DNA of 64,000 bases from Acinetobacter populi (GCF_002174125.1 NZ_NEXX01000005.1:62001-126000); one strand, 5' to 3'. Positions 1-10,351 are shown, counted from the first letter of the stretch. Numbers and translations: made by a program. The notes: generated by a model not told the origin, from the letters alone.

Positions 1-596
1 TCCTTCAGCTGTGCCCTAAGATCTGCCTTGGCCAAAGCCTCACAACAATTGGCATAACCTGCGGCGCTGCCAGCTTCCAAGTCATTGGCTAAACGCTGTA
101 CCACGCCTGCATTGCTCTGAATAAAAGACTCAGTAAACCAGCGTAATGCCGCGGTGGAGGCAATCGGATGCAACCCCTGTTCACGCACCAGTGCGGCACG
201 ATCTTGCCATGCCTGTTGCTGCCCGATCTTTGCAGCGGTATTACAGACCATCACACGGTAAAAACGTTCTGGGTGTTGGATGGCAAGCCACTGACCTGTC
301 AATCCACCCATCGAAATGCCACAGAAAAAAGCTTTTTCTATCTTTAAATGATCCAGTAGATCGATTACATCCTGTCCCAAATCTGCAAGCGTATAGGGAG
401 GATTTGGTGTCGAAGATGCACCATGACCACGTGTATCATAACAAATGATAAAATAATCCTGTTGTAACACGTCATATTGCGACTGCCACATTCGGTAATT
501 GGTGCCAAGCGAATTGGAGAAAATCAGCGCAGGCTTGGCAGGATCGCCAAAAGTTTCATAATTCAATGCAACATTTTTTAATTGTGCAATTGGCAT
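1..596 (-). CDS. catD: 3-oxoadipate enol-lactonase, partial (3' end outside window)
   Basis: Hydrolyses 3-oxoadipate enol-lactone to 3-oxoadipate in the cytoplasm, in the catechol branch of the beta-ketoadipate pathway. About 198 codons are visible from the ATG at 594-596 and the gene runs off the left edge. It is an alpha/beta hydrolase. The N-terminal strand leads to an oxyanion-hole segment (SNSLGTN), followed by DTRGHG and the nucleophile elbow GISMGG with the catalytic Ser. The Asp and His of the triad lie outside the window or near its edge. It is the last gene of catBCIJFD and starts 20 bp after catF. The paralogue PcaD is nearly identical in Acinetobacter, but the cat context settles the name. 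Confidence 0.93.
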   Translation of the reverse strand, partial: MPIAQLKNVALNYETFGDPAKPALIFSNSLGTNYRMWQSQYDVLQQDYFIICYDTRGHGASSTPNPPYTLADLGQDVIDLLDHLKIEKAFFCGISMGGLTGQWLAIQHPERFYRVMVCNTAAKIGQQQAWQDRAALVREQGLHPIASTAALRWFTESFIQSNAGVVQRLANDLEAGSAAGYANCCEALAKADLRAQLK

Positions 597-616
597 GGTC
601 TTGTATCCTTTAAATA

Positions 617-1855
617 TTAAACTGAAACAATATGATCGACATCCACACGCTCAATGATCAATGCAATACCTTGACCAACCCCAATACACATCGAACACAA
701 ACCATATTTCCCACCCGTCTGTTCCAGCTGGTTTAAGGCAGTAATGACCAGTCTGGCACCCGAAGCACCTAATGGATGACCTAATGCAATCGCACCGCCA
801 TTGGGATTGACCTTGTCACTATAATCCGCTAAACCTAAATCACGGGTCACTGCCAAGGCCTGTGCTGCAAAGGCTTCATTCAGCTCAATCACATCCATTT
901 GTTCTAATGTTAAATTAGCCTGTTTTAGTAACTTTTTGATTGCAGGTGCAGGGGCAAATCCCATAATCCGTGGTTCTACACCCACTGTTGTTGCTGCAAC
1001 AATGCGTGCTCTTGGTGTTAAGCCATAATGTTGTACTGCATGATCAGAAGCAATTAATACCGCTGCTGCACCATCATTAATCCCGGATGCATTGCCCGCA
1101 GTCACTGTACCGTCGGCTTTAACCACACCTTTGAGTTTGCTTAAACCTTCCAATGTCGTTGAAGCGCGTGGATGCTCATCAGTGTCAATCACGATGGCAT
1201 CGCCTTTACGCTGTGCAATCGTGACCGGGATAATTTCTTGTTTAAAATAACCTTTGGCTTGTGCTGCTGCTGTGCGTTGTTGACTGTTTAAGGCAAACAA
1301 GTCCTGATCGGCACGATTAATCTGAAATTGCTCTGCTACATTCTCAGCAGTTTGTGGCATGGTATCTACACCATACAATTCTTTTAGCTTTGGATTGATA
1401 AAACGCCAACCCATGGTGGTGTCTTCAATCTTTTGGCTACGTCCATAAGCACTGTCTGATTTACCCATCACATAAGGCGCACGGCTCATGCTTTCAACAC
1501 CACCAGCAATCATTAAATCTGCTTCACCTGCCTTGATGGTACGAGCAGCAATTGCAATAGCATCCAGTGATGACCCACATAAACGATTAATGGTGGTTGC
1601 CGGCACCTGATACGGTAAACCTGCCAATAAAGCTGACATGCGTCCAACATTACGATTGTCTTCACCGGCCTGATTGGCACAGCCATAAATGACATCATCC
1701 ACCTGTTGCCAATCGACTTGTGGATTACGCGCAATCAATGCCTGAATTGGAATGGCACCCAGATCATCGGCACGTACTGGGGCAAGTCCACCGGCATAAC
1801 GGCCAAATGGGGTACGAATGGCATCGATAATATAGGCATTTTTTAATGTAGACAT
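617..1855 (-). CDS. catF: 3-oxoadipyl-CoA thiolase
   Basis: Cleaves 3-oxoadipyl-CoA with CoA to succinyl-CoA and acetyl-CoA, the last step of the pathway. It is a 412-residue thiolase. The nucleophilic Cys lies in RLCGSS, followed by NEAFAAQA, the catalytic His in GHPLGASG and the second Cys in CSMCIGVG, all in normal positions for the family. An in-frame ATG lies 45 bp further upstream. I chose the start at 1855 because it has an AAGGAAA ribosome site 6 nt away and its protein begins like other PcaF/CatF proteins. It lies between catJ and catD in the operon. A close paralogue lies at 43808-45016. Confidence 0.95.
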   Translation of the reverse strand: MSTLKNAYIIDAIRTPFGRYAGGLAPVRADDLGAIPIQALIARNPQVDWQQVDDVIYGCANQAGEDNRNVGRMSALLAGLPYQVPATTINRLCGSSLDAIAIAARTIKAGEADLMIAGGVESMSRAPYVMGKSDSAYGRSQKIEDTTMGWRFINPKLKELYGVDTMPQTAENVAEQFQINRADQDLFALNSQQRTAAAQAKGYFKQEIIPVTIAQRKGDAIVIDTDEHPRASTTLEGLSKLKGVVKADGTVTAGNASGINDGAAAVLIASDHAVQHYGLTPRARIVAATTVGVEPRIMGFAPAPAIKKLLKQANLTLEQMDVIELNEAFAAQALAVTRDLGLADYSDKVNPNGGAIALGHPLGASGARLVITALNQLEQTGGKYGLCSMCIGVGQGIALIIERVDVDHIVSV

Positions 1856-1865
1856 GCTGTTTTCC

Positions 1866-2534
1866 TTAACCTTGTGTCGTATTAAGCTGTGTCGCATCAA
1901 TCAGCGTCGCACCAGTCAATGACTGTAATTCGTCAAAGCTTAATCCTTCAACTTTTTCAATCACTTTTAAGCCATCACTTGTCACATCAATCACACACAA
2001 ATCAGTATAGATACGATCCACGCATTTTAGACCTGTTGCAGGATAGCTGAGTTCCTTAACAATCTTGGCTTCACCTTTTTTGGTGACATGATCAGTGGTG
2101 ATAAACACTTTTTTGGCACCCACGGCCAGATCCATGGCACCACCGACCGCAGGAATAGCGTCTTTGGCTCCAGTATGCCAATTAGCCAGATCACCATTTT
2201 CAGCAATCTGGAATGCACCTAATACTGCAATATCCAAGTGTCCACCGCGCATCATGGCAAAGGAATCACCATGATGGAAAAAACAACCACCTTGTAACAT
2301 GGTGACATATTCTTTGCCGGCATTGATCAGTTCCGGATCTTCCTCACCTTTGGCTGGTGGTGGACCAAAAGCCAGCAACCCATTTTCGGAATGTAAAAAC
2401 ACATCTTTATCGGACGGTAAATAACTGGCAATTTTGGTGGGTAAACCAATACCGAGATTGACATAAGCACCGTCTGGAATATCTTGTGCCACACGCTCAG
2501 CAATTTGATCACGGGTCAGTTTGGTATAGCTCAT
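1866..2534 (-). CDS. catJ: 3-oxoadipate CoA-transferase subunit B
   Basis: Beta subunit of succinyl-CoA:3-oxoadipate CoA-transferase, which activates 3-oxoadipate to its CoA thioester. At 222 residues it has the normal length. The sequence SENG near residues 49-52 carries the Glu that forms the enzyme-CoA intermediate, and glycine-rich stretches (GGAMDLAVGAKK) are typical of the SctB fold. It starts 2 bp after the end of catI, so the two subunits are probably translationally coupled, and catF follows after 10 bp. It is almost identical to the protein at 45080-45736. Confidence 0.95.
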   Translation of the reverse strand: MSYTKLTRDQIAERVAQDIPDGAYVNLGIGLPTKIASYLPSDKDVFLHSENGLLAFGPPPAKGEEDPELINAGKEYVTMLQGGCFFHHGDSFAMMRGGHLDIAVLGAFQIAENGDLANWHTGAKDAIPAVGGAMDLAVGAKKVFITTDHVTKKGEAKIVKELSYPATGLKCVDRIYTDLCVIDVTSDGLKVIEKVEGLSFDELQSLTGATLIDATQLNTTQG

Positions 2535-2536
2535 TT

Positions 2537-3220
2537 TTATTCTCCTTGACCTTGTGATGTACCCACAGCCACCACATGTTGTACAAAAATACCCGGGGTA
2601 ATGATATGTTCCGGATCAAGTGCCCCCAGTTCTACCACTTCTGAGACCTGAGCAATGGTAATATCAGCAGCCATCGCCATAATCGGACCAAAATTCCGTG
2701 CCGATTTACGGTAAACTAGATTGCCCCAGCGATCACCTTGTTGTGCCTTGATCAGGGCAAAGTCTGCTTTGATTGGATATTCCAGTACATAATCTTTGCC
2801 ATCAATATGACGGGTTTCCTTACCTTCAGCCAATAATGTACCAAAGCCGGTTGGGGTAAATACTGCACCCAATCCCATACCAGCAGCTTGAATACGGCAG
2901 GCCAGATTGCCTTGCGGTACTAATTCAAGCTCGATCTTGCCGGCATGATAGAGTTCATCAAATACCCAAGAATCGGATTGACGTGGAAAAGAACAAATGA
3001 TTTTACGGACTGCACCGGTTTTTAACAGTTTGGCCAGACCATAGTCGCCATTACCGGCATTATTATTAACGATCACCAGATCCTTGACACCCAATTCGAT
3101 TAAACCATCGATCAATTCGGCGGGTTGTCCTGCTGTGCCAAAGCCACCTATCATGATGGTTGATCCATCTTTTATCTGGGACAATACTTCCGAAAGAGAA
3201 GCTTGGCTTTTATCAATCAT
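2537..3220 (-). CDS. catI: 3-oxoadipate CoA-transferase subunit A
   Basis: Alpha subunit of 3-oxoadipate CoA-transferase, working with CatJ. It has 227 residues and the usual CoA-transferase N-terminus. The glycine loop GGFGTAGQPAEL (from about residue 25) contributes the CoA-binding and oxyanion site. It is followed by the VNNNAGNG segment and a conserved YRKSARNF segment before the C-terminal helix. It is third in catBCIJFD, after an 85-bp gap from catC that contains a small hairpin (3259-3282). A second copy, about 4 residues shorter, lies at 45756-46427. Confidence 0.95.
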   Translation of the reverse strand: MIDKSQASLSEVLSQIKDGSTIMIGGFGTAGQPAELIDGLIELGVKDLVIVNNNAGNGDYGLAKLLKTGAVRKIICSFPRQSDSWVFDELYHAGKIELELVPQGNLACRIQAAGMGLGAVFTPTGFGTLLAEGKETRHIDGKDYVLEYPIKADFALIKAQQGDRWGNLVYRKSARNFGPIMAMAADITIAQVSEVVELGALDPEHIITPGIFVQHVVAVGTSQGQGE

Positions 3221-3258
3221 GGCATCAACCTTTGGATCTTAATCAATATAGATAAGGT

Positions 3259-3282
3259 ATTGATATAGAAATTTATATCAAT
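3259..3282. repeat. Intercistronic hairpin between catC and catI
   Basis: Nine-base perfect inverted repeat (ATTGATATA / TATATCAAT) with a 6-base loop, in the only sizeable gap of the cat operon. It is AU-rich and has no following T run on the coding strand, so it is more likely an mRNA processing or stability element than a full terminator. It could also be chance in AT-rich DNA. Confidence 0.35.
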
Positions 3283-3305
3283 GTTATACACTATGCAGTA
3301 AACAC

Positions 3306-3596
3306 TTAACGATCATCTTCACGAATAGATGAGGGGTGGCGGTTTAATGCCATCACCTCAATTTTCATATAAGGATAGAGTGGCAAGCCTTGTAAAATAT
3401 TATGCAATTCTTCATTGCTCTCAACATCAAAAATACTGATATTGGAATATTGCCCGGTAATACGCCAAATATGTCGCCATTTACCCTGACGTTGCAAATC
3501 CTGTGAGTAGGCTTTTTCGACCGCCTTAATCTGATTGCCCTGTTCGGCTGGTAGATCAACAGGTAAATGCACATCCATACGAACCTGAAATAACAT
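3306..3596 (-). CDS. catC: Muconolactone delta-isomerase
   Basis: Isomerises muconolactone to 3-oxoadipate enol-lactone, between CatB and CatD. At 96 residues it has exactly the family length. It begins MLFQVRMDVHLP and carries the typical ending with the RHPSS motif. It is a small cytoplasmic protein that forms decamers in characterised homologues. It starts 17 bp after the end of catB in the same operon. The start is unambiguous, with an AAGGAG-type ribosome site just upstream. Confidence 0.96.
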   Translation of the reverse strand: MLFQVRMDVHLPVDLPAEQGNQIKAVEKAYSQDLQRQGKWRHIWRITGQYSNISIFDVESNEELHNILQGLPLYPYMKIEVMALNRHPSSIREDDR

Positions 3597-3613
3597 CTCT
3601 TACTCCTTATCTA

Positions 3614-4726
3614 TTAATGGCGACGCAACTGCTCAATTTTATCTTCGTCAATTTCAATTCCTAGCCCCGGTCCTTGTGGTACCACCAGTTCAAAGTTCTC
3701 ATATTGCAAAGGGGTTTTGAGGATATCTTGGGTCAACAGTAACGGGCCAAACAATTCTGTACCAAATTCCAGCGTTTCAAAGGTACTAAAAGCATGTGCC
3801 GAGGCAATACTACCGACTGGTCCTTCCAGCATTGTGCCGCCATATAGGCTAATCCCCGCCATACGGGCAATTTTCGCCACGTCACAGGCCTCAATTAATC
3901 CGCCTGACTGCTCAACTTTCACAGCAAATACATCTGCGCCATGTTGCTTGGCGATACGATAGGCACTATCAGGGCCAGTCAATACTTCATCAGCCATGAT
4001 GGCTACTGCAAAACGTGCAGTCAAGCGTGCCAGTGCGTCGGTATTTTCAATGGCACATGGCTGTTCGACCAGATCAATGCCACCATCTTGTAACTGTTGA
4101 ATACCTTGGATACATTCCAATTCCGACCATGCACGATTGACATCAACCCGTATACTGATATCCACTCCCAAGGCTTTTTTAATCGCAATCACATGATCGA
4201 CATCGTGCTGTAGCGTGTTAGAACCGATCTTGAGTTTAAAGATATTATGACGTTTTAATTCGATCATCTTTTTTGCTTCGGCGATATCTTTTTCGGTATC
4301 GCCTGATGCCAGTGTCCACAATACAGGCAGGCGGTCACGTAGACGCCCACCCAGCACTTCGCTTAATGGTATGCCCAGCCGTTTGGTCTGAATATCCAGT
4401 AATGCAGTTTGGATGGCACATTTGGCAAAACGATTACCATTGATACTTTTACGAATCAGTTTTAAAGTCTGTGCAACATTGAGAGGGGTTTTAATTGACA
4501 ATAATAATGGGGCAAAATAAGTGTCGATATTGGTTTTGACACTTTCTGGGCTTTCCTCGCCATAATTCAAACCGCCGATGGTGGTTGCCTCACCCCAGCC
4601 GACCACACCATCTTCTGCCGTGACTTTAACCAACACCAGTGTTTGGGTTTGCATAGTGGTCACAGAAAGCTTGTGGGGGCGGATGGTTGGTATATCCACT
4701 AAAATAGTTTCCACCGTTTTATACAT
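3614..4726 (-). CDS. catB: Muconate cycloisomerase
   Basis: Converts cis,cis-muconate to muconolactone, using Mn2+. It is a 370-residue enolase-superfamily enzyme. The catalytic K-x-K pair is K164/K166, the metal ligands are about D195, E221 and D246, and the general acid/base Lys is about K270 (VKVEQSGG). All active-site residues are present. It is the first gene of the cat operon, transcribed divergently from catM across a 103-bp region that contains a perfect CatM-type site. In the family, transcription is induced by cis,cis-muconate through CatM, and the same logic is expected here. Confidence 0.96.
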   Translation of the reverse strand: MYKTVETILVDIPTIRPHKLSVTTMQTQTLVLVKVTAEDGVVGWGEATTIGGLNYGEESPESVKTNIDTYFAPLLLSIKTPLNVAQTLKLIRKSINGNRFAKCAIQTALLDIQTKRLGIPLSEVLGGRLRDRLPVLWTLASGDTEKDIAEAKKMIELKRHNIFKLKIGSNTLQHDVDHVIAIKKALGVDISIRVDVNRAWSELECIQGIQQLQDGGIDLVEQPCAIENTDALARLTARFAVAIMADEVLTGPDSAYRIAKQHGADVFAVKVEQSGGLIEACDVAKIARMAGISLYGGTMLEGPVGSIASAHAFSTFETLEFGTELFGPLLLTQDILKTPLQYENFELVVPQGPGLGIEIDEDKIEQLRRH

Positions 4727-4810
4727 CGTTCCATCTTCTTTCAGTAAATGCTATTTACATACCTTAAATTAATGAGATAATGAAAACGATAAACTATTCG
4801 GTATTTTTAC

Positions 4811-4825
4811 ATACTAAAAAGGTAT
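4811..4825. promoter_or_regulatory. CatM operator in the catB-catM divergent region
   Basis: Perfect ATAC-N7-GTAT (ATAC at 4811-4814, GTAT at 4822-4825), the dyad recognised by CatM/BenM LysR regulators. It ends 4 bp before the catM start codon and lies about 85 bp upstream of catB, so it can serve activation of catB and autorepression of catM. A second, imperfect GTAT/ATAC pair overlaps it to the left (4800-4814). The same motif recurs upstream of catA at 9836-9850. Confidence 0.8.
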
Positions 4826-4829
4826 ATAA

Positions 4830-5741
<912 letters not shown>

Positions 5742-5784
5742 AATATTCACGAAAAGTTTGTTTAGATATTTTATGTATGATAAT

Positions 5785-7317
5785 TCACTGTTTTTGCCTT
5801 AAACTGGAAGCAATTTCATTTAAGGCTTTGCTATAGCGCAAGATCACATGCTTAAGCTGCTCAATATCCTTTTCAATGCTTTTCAAATGATGTTCACATT
5901 GATCAACTAATTCGGTTGTATAGTCTTTTATCGTTTCATTAATCTGACAAGAGAGTTCGGCATAAAGTCGATCATGTACGACCATGCCTGAAATAGTTTC
6001 ATAGCCAATCTGTGCATGCGGTTTAAGCTGGATTTTATGACGCATCTCTACACGATAATCTGCCAAATGCTGCTGTACTTGTTGGGCACACGCCTCTTCC
6101 AGCCATTGAGTAATCGTTGCATATATCGTATTCACTGCCTGTGTTATAGCATGCTGCTCAAGCAGCTGCGGAAGTTCAGGCACGACCTTGCGCCAAATGC
6201 CTTCTGCAATATGACGGTGCTGTTGCTGCAATGCTGTTTGTGCATGATTAAGGGTTGCTTGTAATTGATCAGATAGAGGTACTATATCCTGTATAAATGT
6301 TTCAAGCACTTGTTCTTGTAGATGATGTAAAAATATCTCTGCCGGTTTACGCTGCTTATAATGCAAAGCAGGCTCAATCATCTGCAACAGTGCAGTGAAT
6401 AAACACTCAAAACCTGCCTCAATCATGGTCTGCTCATCCATTCCGGTTTGACGTGCCATCTGCGTCGACACCGATACAGGTTGCTTTAACAGCTGCACAT
6501 CAAGCGCCATTTCTCGCAGCTTATCTTGGGCACGGACATACACATCGGCTTCTTGAAGCGCGCGTTGTGATGGATGCTTATTACACAATACTGTGCAGAT
6601 TTCACCATCGACCTCATCTTCTTCAATCTGATCGCTTCTGGTGATAATCGGAAACAAAGGTTTATGGCGTTTTAGCTCCCGTGCCAAAGTCTCTAATTCC
6701 TGTACTTGTCCCGGTGAAGTCGAGCTACTTAACCATAACACACCATCAGCACTATCAATAAAACGCTGTGTCAATGCTGCATTCTCGACTGTAGCAGAAT
6801 GCAAACCCGGTGTATCCAACAGTACTAGTCGTTCTCCTAAGCATACGCCCTGCAATTGCGCTGTGGTTTCAGTTGCACCCTCACGTAATAGCATGTCTGT
6901 ATAATGAATTTGCTCTGCCTGAATATAAAAATAACGTACCGTTTGCCCTTGTAAACGAAAACATTCCGCCAAGAGGTTGCATAGCGAACTTTTACCTGCA
7001 TTAAATTTGCCAAATACCAATAACATGACTTTATCAGTGAAGGCATCGGCTAAAGACTGGGTGGCACTTAGCTCAGTCCATTTAATTTCCCAAAGCTGAA
7101 TCTGCTCTGCAATCTGCCTTTTCAGCAAAGTAATCTGCTCTGCCAAAGCAAATGTAGTCTGTAAAGCTTCCACCTTAAATTCTATGCTGGTTAATGCGAT
7201 GGCAAAGTCGTTACACCATTGCTGCATCTGGTCCAGAATAGATTTTAGATCGCCTTCTAATGCAGTGATCTGTTTAGTTCGTTCAATAAAATGCTGTAAT
7301 TGTCGGCCATTGGTCAT
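5785..7317 (-). CDS. Dynamin-like GTPase (second of a tandem pair)
   Basis: A 510-residue predicted GTPase of the bacterial dynamin type. The P-loop is GKFNAGKS (103-110), the G3 motif DTPG (168-171) and the G4 motif TRSD (226-229). A long helical, Gln-rich region follows (about 300-505), with no obvious transmembrane segment. It overlaps the upstream GTPase gene by 4 bp (ATGA), so the two are very probably co-translated. Characterised bacterial dynamins often act as adjacent pairs on membranes. The precise role here is unknown, and its place between catM and catA may be incidental. Confidence 0.8.
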   Translation of the reverse strand: MTNGRQLQHFIERTKQITALEGDLKSILDQMQQWCNDFAIALTSIEFKVEALQTTFALAEQITLLKRQIAEQIQLWEIKWTELSATQSLADAFTDKVMLLVFGKFNAGKSSLCNLLAECFRLQGQTVRYFYIQAEQIHYTDMLLREGATETTAQLQGVCLGERLVLLDTPGLHSATVENAALTQRFIDSADGVLWLSSSTSPGQVQELETLARELKRHKPLFPIITRSDQIEEDEVDGEICTVLCNKHPSQRALQEADVYVRAQDKLREMALDVQLLKQPVSVSTQMARQTGMDEQTMIEAGFECLFTALLQMIEPALHYKQRKPAEIFLHHLQEQVLETFIQDIVPLSDQLQATLNHAQTALQQQHRHIAEGIWRKVVPELPQLLEQHAITQAVNTIYATITQWLEEACAQQVQQHLADYRVEMRHKIQLKPHAQIGYETISGMVVHDRLYAELSCQINETIKDYTTELVDQCEHHLKSIEKDIEQLKHVILRYSKALNEIASSLRQKQ

Positions 7318-8573
7318 GCCACTTCCTCCAGCATTTTTAATGCAATTTGTGCCTGTACAATATTGGCAAGCTGCTCTGCTACCTGTTGCAATTGTTTGAC
7401 CAACGCCTGACGTCCTGCCGATTTTTCAAAATAAAAAGCAAATTCTCGTTGCAATCGTTCACGTTCGATATCGGTATAAAAGATGCTACGCAAATGATCA
7501 CGGAATTTAACCGAGATGCCCAATACTGCAACGATGACAGTATCTAGACTTTTGACACTGGTTTGCTGATTTTCCGGTAATCCTACCACCCCATGACGGA
7601 TCAAATGGCTATTGATATCAATACAGGCACGAGAATAGGCAATCTGTACTTTGGCGCGTTGCTGCTTGCCTGCCGTGACTTTATACATAGTGGCAAATGA
7701 ATCAGGAACCAATGCTTCATCCAGACCGATAATATCCAGAATTGGTTGTAAATCCTCACGTATTTTATCCAGTACCTTTACTAGGCCTTGGTCAAAGTCT
7801 TGGCGTTGTTGTTGCTGTGTTTGTTGTAACTGTTGCTGTAAACTGTCTCGCTCGGTTTTCAATTGGCTTAACTGTTGCTGCATTTCTGCAAGTAATTGAC
7901 TTTTTTCATGCTGCCGTGCCGCAGGTACCTGACTGATCGCATATTGCAGTGCCTGACTTAATGCCACAATACCGCTTTTTTCCACCAGTAACGGTTTTGA
8001 GTTTTCCACACCTTGCCGATGACGCGTTGCCGATACAGGCAATATATTTAAACCGGAAACTTGGCTGGCAATTGACTGTTTGATATGCTCCAGAGTCACC
8101 TGATCGGGCATTTGATCAATCTGGGTTAAAACCAATAAGGTCTGGCGTTGGCTATAGCGAAAATCACTGACTAACTGTTGTAACAATTGCTGTTCGGCGG
8201 CATCCAATTCACCTTCACGTACTGAATGTACAAAAAGACGGATATCTGCTTGTGTCCATACCGCATCAAAGGCATAGTCATCATCTACTGTAGCAACATC
8301 GGCATCCAGCCCTGGGGCATCCAACCAGCACACCTCATGATGGATATATTCTGCAAGGCTAATGGTTTCTCGCTTATCGGCAACAGAGAAAATATCATGC
8401 CCTATCAGCTCATTGAGTAATCGGCTTTTACCATGATTATATTTACCAATCACCGTGATGGTTGGATATGTGACAGACAATATTAACCTGCGCAATCTTG
8501 CCAAGTCAGTTACCCGATCAGGTAGCACGGCAATAATATCGTGAGCAACCTCATCAAATGTTTGAATATCCAT
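7314..8573 (-). CDS. Dynamin-like GTPase (first of a tandem pair)
   Basis: A 419-residue GTPase with G1 GKYNHGKS (43-50), G3 DAPG (85-88) and G4 TQID (150-153). A strongly Gln-rich coiled coil follows (about 225-275), then a C-terminal helical domain. I start it at the ATG at 8573 rather than the in-frame ATG at 8597, because the AGGGAAGAGAG ribosome site lies between the two. It shares a 4-bp stop/start overlap with the second GTPase. Together they look like a heteromeric membrane-remodelling or stress GTPase pair, as inferred from family and context. No link to aromatic catabolism is visible in the sequence. Confidence 0.8.
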   Translation of the reverse strand: MDIQTFDEVAHDIIAVLPDRVTDLARLRRLILSVTYPTITVIGKYNHGKSRLLNELIGHDIFSVADKRETISLAEYIHHEVCWLDAPGLDADVATVDDDYAFDAVWTQADIRLFVHSVREGELDAAEQQLLQQLVSDFRYSQRQTLLVLTQIDQMPDQVTLEHIKQSIASQVSGLNILPVSATRHRQGVENSKPLLVEKSGIVALSQALQYAISQVPAARQHEKSQLLAEMQQQLSQLKTERDSLQQQLQQTQQQQRQDFDQGLVKVLDKIREDLQPILDIIGLDEALVPDSFATMYKVTAGKQQRAKVQIAYSRACIDINSHLIRHGVVGLPENQQTSVKSLDTVIVAVLGISVKFRDHLRSIFYTDIERERLQREFAFYFEKSAGRQALVKQLQQVAEQLANIVQAQIALKMLEEVA

Positions 8574-8656
8574 CTTGCTTCTCTCTTCCCTGCACATAAA
8601 ATCAGGCCAGCGATCCTACCAGCCTGAATTTTGACTTTTAAATGAATGTTCTGGTT

Positions 8657-9592
8657 TTAAACAGCAAGACGTGGACGATCTACAACCTGATTATCCACAC
8701 CTTCTACCAAACGAGTCAGTTTCAAATCAAATATCATTTCAGCAAATGGACCTTCAACATCATTGGCTTTAATTGCTTCAGGATCAGTATGCTCTACCGC
8801 TTCAATCACCAAACCTTCACGTGTTGCGTAAGCAAAGTCATCATAGGTATAGGGATCACCCGCAACATTAATTTGCGTCGTCAATTTACGATGGCCATCC
8901 GCTGAAACGAAATAATGGATATGTGCAGGACGGTTACCATGACGACCTAATTGGTTAAGCAACTGCTGCGTCGGACCTTCAGGTGGACAACCATAGCCTG
9001 CCGGCAAAATTGTACGCACACGGTACTGACCATTTTCATCAGTGATAATACTGCGACGCATATTAAATGCTTTTTGCTCGCCTGTCGGATCAAAGTGCGA
9101 ATAAAACCCTTTGGTATTGGCATGCCAGATTTCTACTTTTGCATTAGGCAATGGATTACCATCTGCATCATAAATTGTACCGTGTAGAATTAAAGTATGA
9201 CCATTTGGATCGCTACCATCATCCATACGTGCATAACCCACCAATTCTGGTGCACCCGCAACATACAAAGGCCCTTCAATGGTACGGGGTGTACTATTTT
9301 CAATGCCGAGTGCTGCATCTTCGGCATCCATACGTAGATCTAGGTAGTGGTCAAAGCCCAATCCCGGTGAAAGCAATCCTGCTTCCTGATTTGTACCGAG
9401 TTGATTAAGATAGGCAACCCCTGCCCAATATTCGTCAGAAGTGATATTTAGATCTTCAATGGCTTTATATAAATCTGAAAGAAAACGATGAATAATCTGC
9501 TTAACACGTGGATTACCGCCTTCTTGTTCCAAACCACTGGCTAGACGTAGAAAATCTTGCACTTCCTGAGTATCGAATATTTTAATATCCAT
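8657..9592 (-). CDS. catA: Catechol 1,2-dioxygenase
   Basis: Intradiol cleavage of catechol to cis,cis-muconate with non-haem Fe(III). It has 311 residues when started at the ATG at 9592, which has a good AAGGAGAAAG ribosome site. An in-frame ATG exists 75 bp upstream, but the chosen start puts the iron ligands at Y164, Y200, H224 and H226, exactly the A. baylyi CatA numbering. The N-terminal helical dimerisation domain (1-100) is intact. It is monocistronic, with a CatM site about 245 bp upstream. It joins the phenol and salicylate routes to the cat operon. Confidence 0.97.
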   Translation of the reverse strand: MDIKIFDTQEVQDFLRLASGLEQEGGNPRVKQIIHRFLSDLYKAIEDLNITSDEYWAGVAYLNQLGTNQEAGLLSPGLGFDHYLDLRMDAEDAALGIENSTPRTIEGPLYVAGAPELVGYARMDDGSDPNGHTLILHGTIYDADGNPLPNAKVEIWHANTKGFYSHFDPTGEQKAFNMRRSIITDENGQYRVRTILPAGYGCPPEGPTQQLLNQLGRHGNRPAHIHYFVSADGHRKLTTQINVAGDPYTYDDFAYATREGLVIEAVEHTDPEAIKANDVEGPFAEMIFDLKLTRLVEGVDNQVVDRPRLAV

Positions 9593-9835
9593 GGCTTTCT
9601 CCTTGAAATCGCCAAAATAAATAGATGACTGACATTCATTGTTAGCCATAATCACATGCCACTTCACAATTCAGCATTATCATTTTCACGGCTGGATACC
9701 TATCATTATTGGGTCGTCTTACCGTGCTCATGATAACAATGCAATATTTCTGTGATTCCTGCTTGTATACGTTCCATAGTTCTAAACTTTATCTGAAACG
9801 CTTTGTTTATCCAATTCTAAAAAGAGTATGTTTTC

Positions 9836-9850
9836 ATACTTTTTAGGTAT
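9836..9850. promoter_or_regulatory. CatM operator upstream of catA
   Basis: Perfect ATAC-N7-GTAT (9836-9839 and 9847-9850), preceded by another GTAT at 9826-9829. It is the same dyad as at catB, with the spacer TTTTTAG being the reverse complement of AT-rich spacers found at CatM sites. It lies 244 bp from the catA ATG, which implies a long leader or a distant promoter. Confidence 0.72.
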
Positions 9851-10276
9851 GTTAAATTATTATTATAATTGGGTGCCTGTAAAAATATAACTGAACCAAA
9901 ATCCTATTTAACTTAAGCCAAAATAAAATAAAATTTATATAATTTTCAAATTCTTGAACATTAAAAATTTAACATTAAAAAATATCAAGTTAAAATCTAT
10001 TGCTTATCTACTTAACAGCACGAACATAGCCATTGTTATCATAAAAGGAATATTTATGAGGTAAAATAGATAAATTTATGGATAAAAAACTTAGAAAACA
10101 AGAATAGATTTAGAATCTAAAACACATTTTTCAGATGTCTTACTGAAAGAATCAGGTTATTCCATTTCTTCATATATTTATTTAACAGACTAACTCTCGA
10201 GTTGTTTTTTTATTGATACAGTAAGTATCGGCTGACTAATTTATTACAACTTCAATTTATAATACTTACAATTTCT

Positions 10277-10326
10277 ATTTAGTCTCTACTCATGATGAGG
10301 AACATGGATAGAGACAGAGACTAAAT
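10277..10326 (-). terminator. Hairpin after the mphX-like gene
   Basis: Eleven-base perfect inverted repeat (ATTTAGTCTCT at 10277 / AGAGACTAAAT ending 10326) with a 28-base loop, 26 bp past the stop codon of the mphX-like gene. The poly-A/T tract at 10333-10342 sits before the stem on the coding strand, so this is a probable but atypical terminator. Confidence 0.45.
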
Positions 10327-10351
10327 AAAATACAGTTTTTTTTTTATCTTA

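Larger units (their letters stand above)
9593..10351. other. Intergenic region upstream of catA
   Basis: About 760 bp, very AT-rich beyond 9880. It holds the catA leader and CatM site (9836-9850) and, at the far end, a hairpin that closes the mop/mphX transcription unit (10277-10326). No open reading frame with a ribosome site, tRNA or repeat family was seen between 9860 and 10260. Confidence 0.6.

Noticed and set aside
146-448. 100-codon plus-strand frame at the left edge
   Set aside because: Shadow of catD, which continues across it in the opposite direction with conserved alpha/beta hydrolase motifs.
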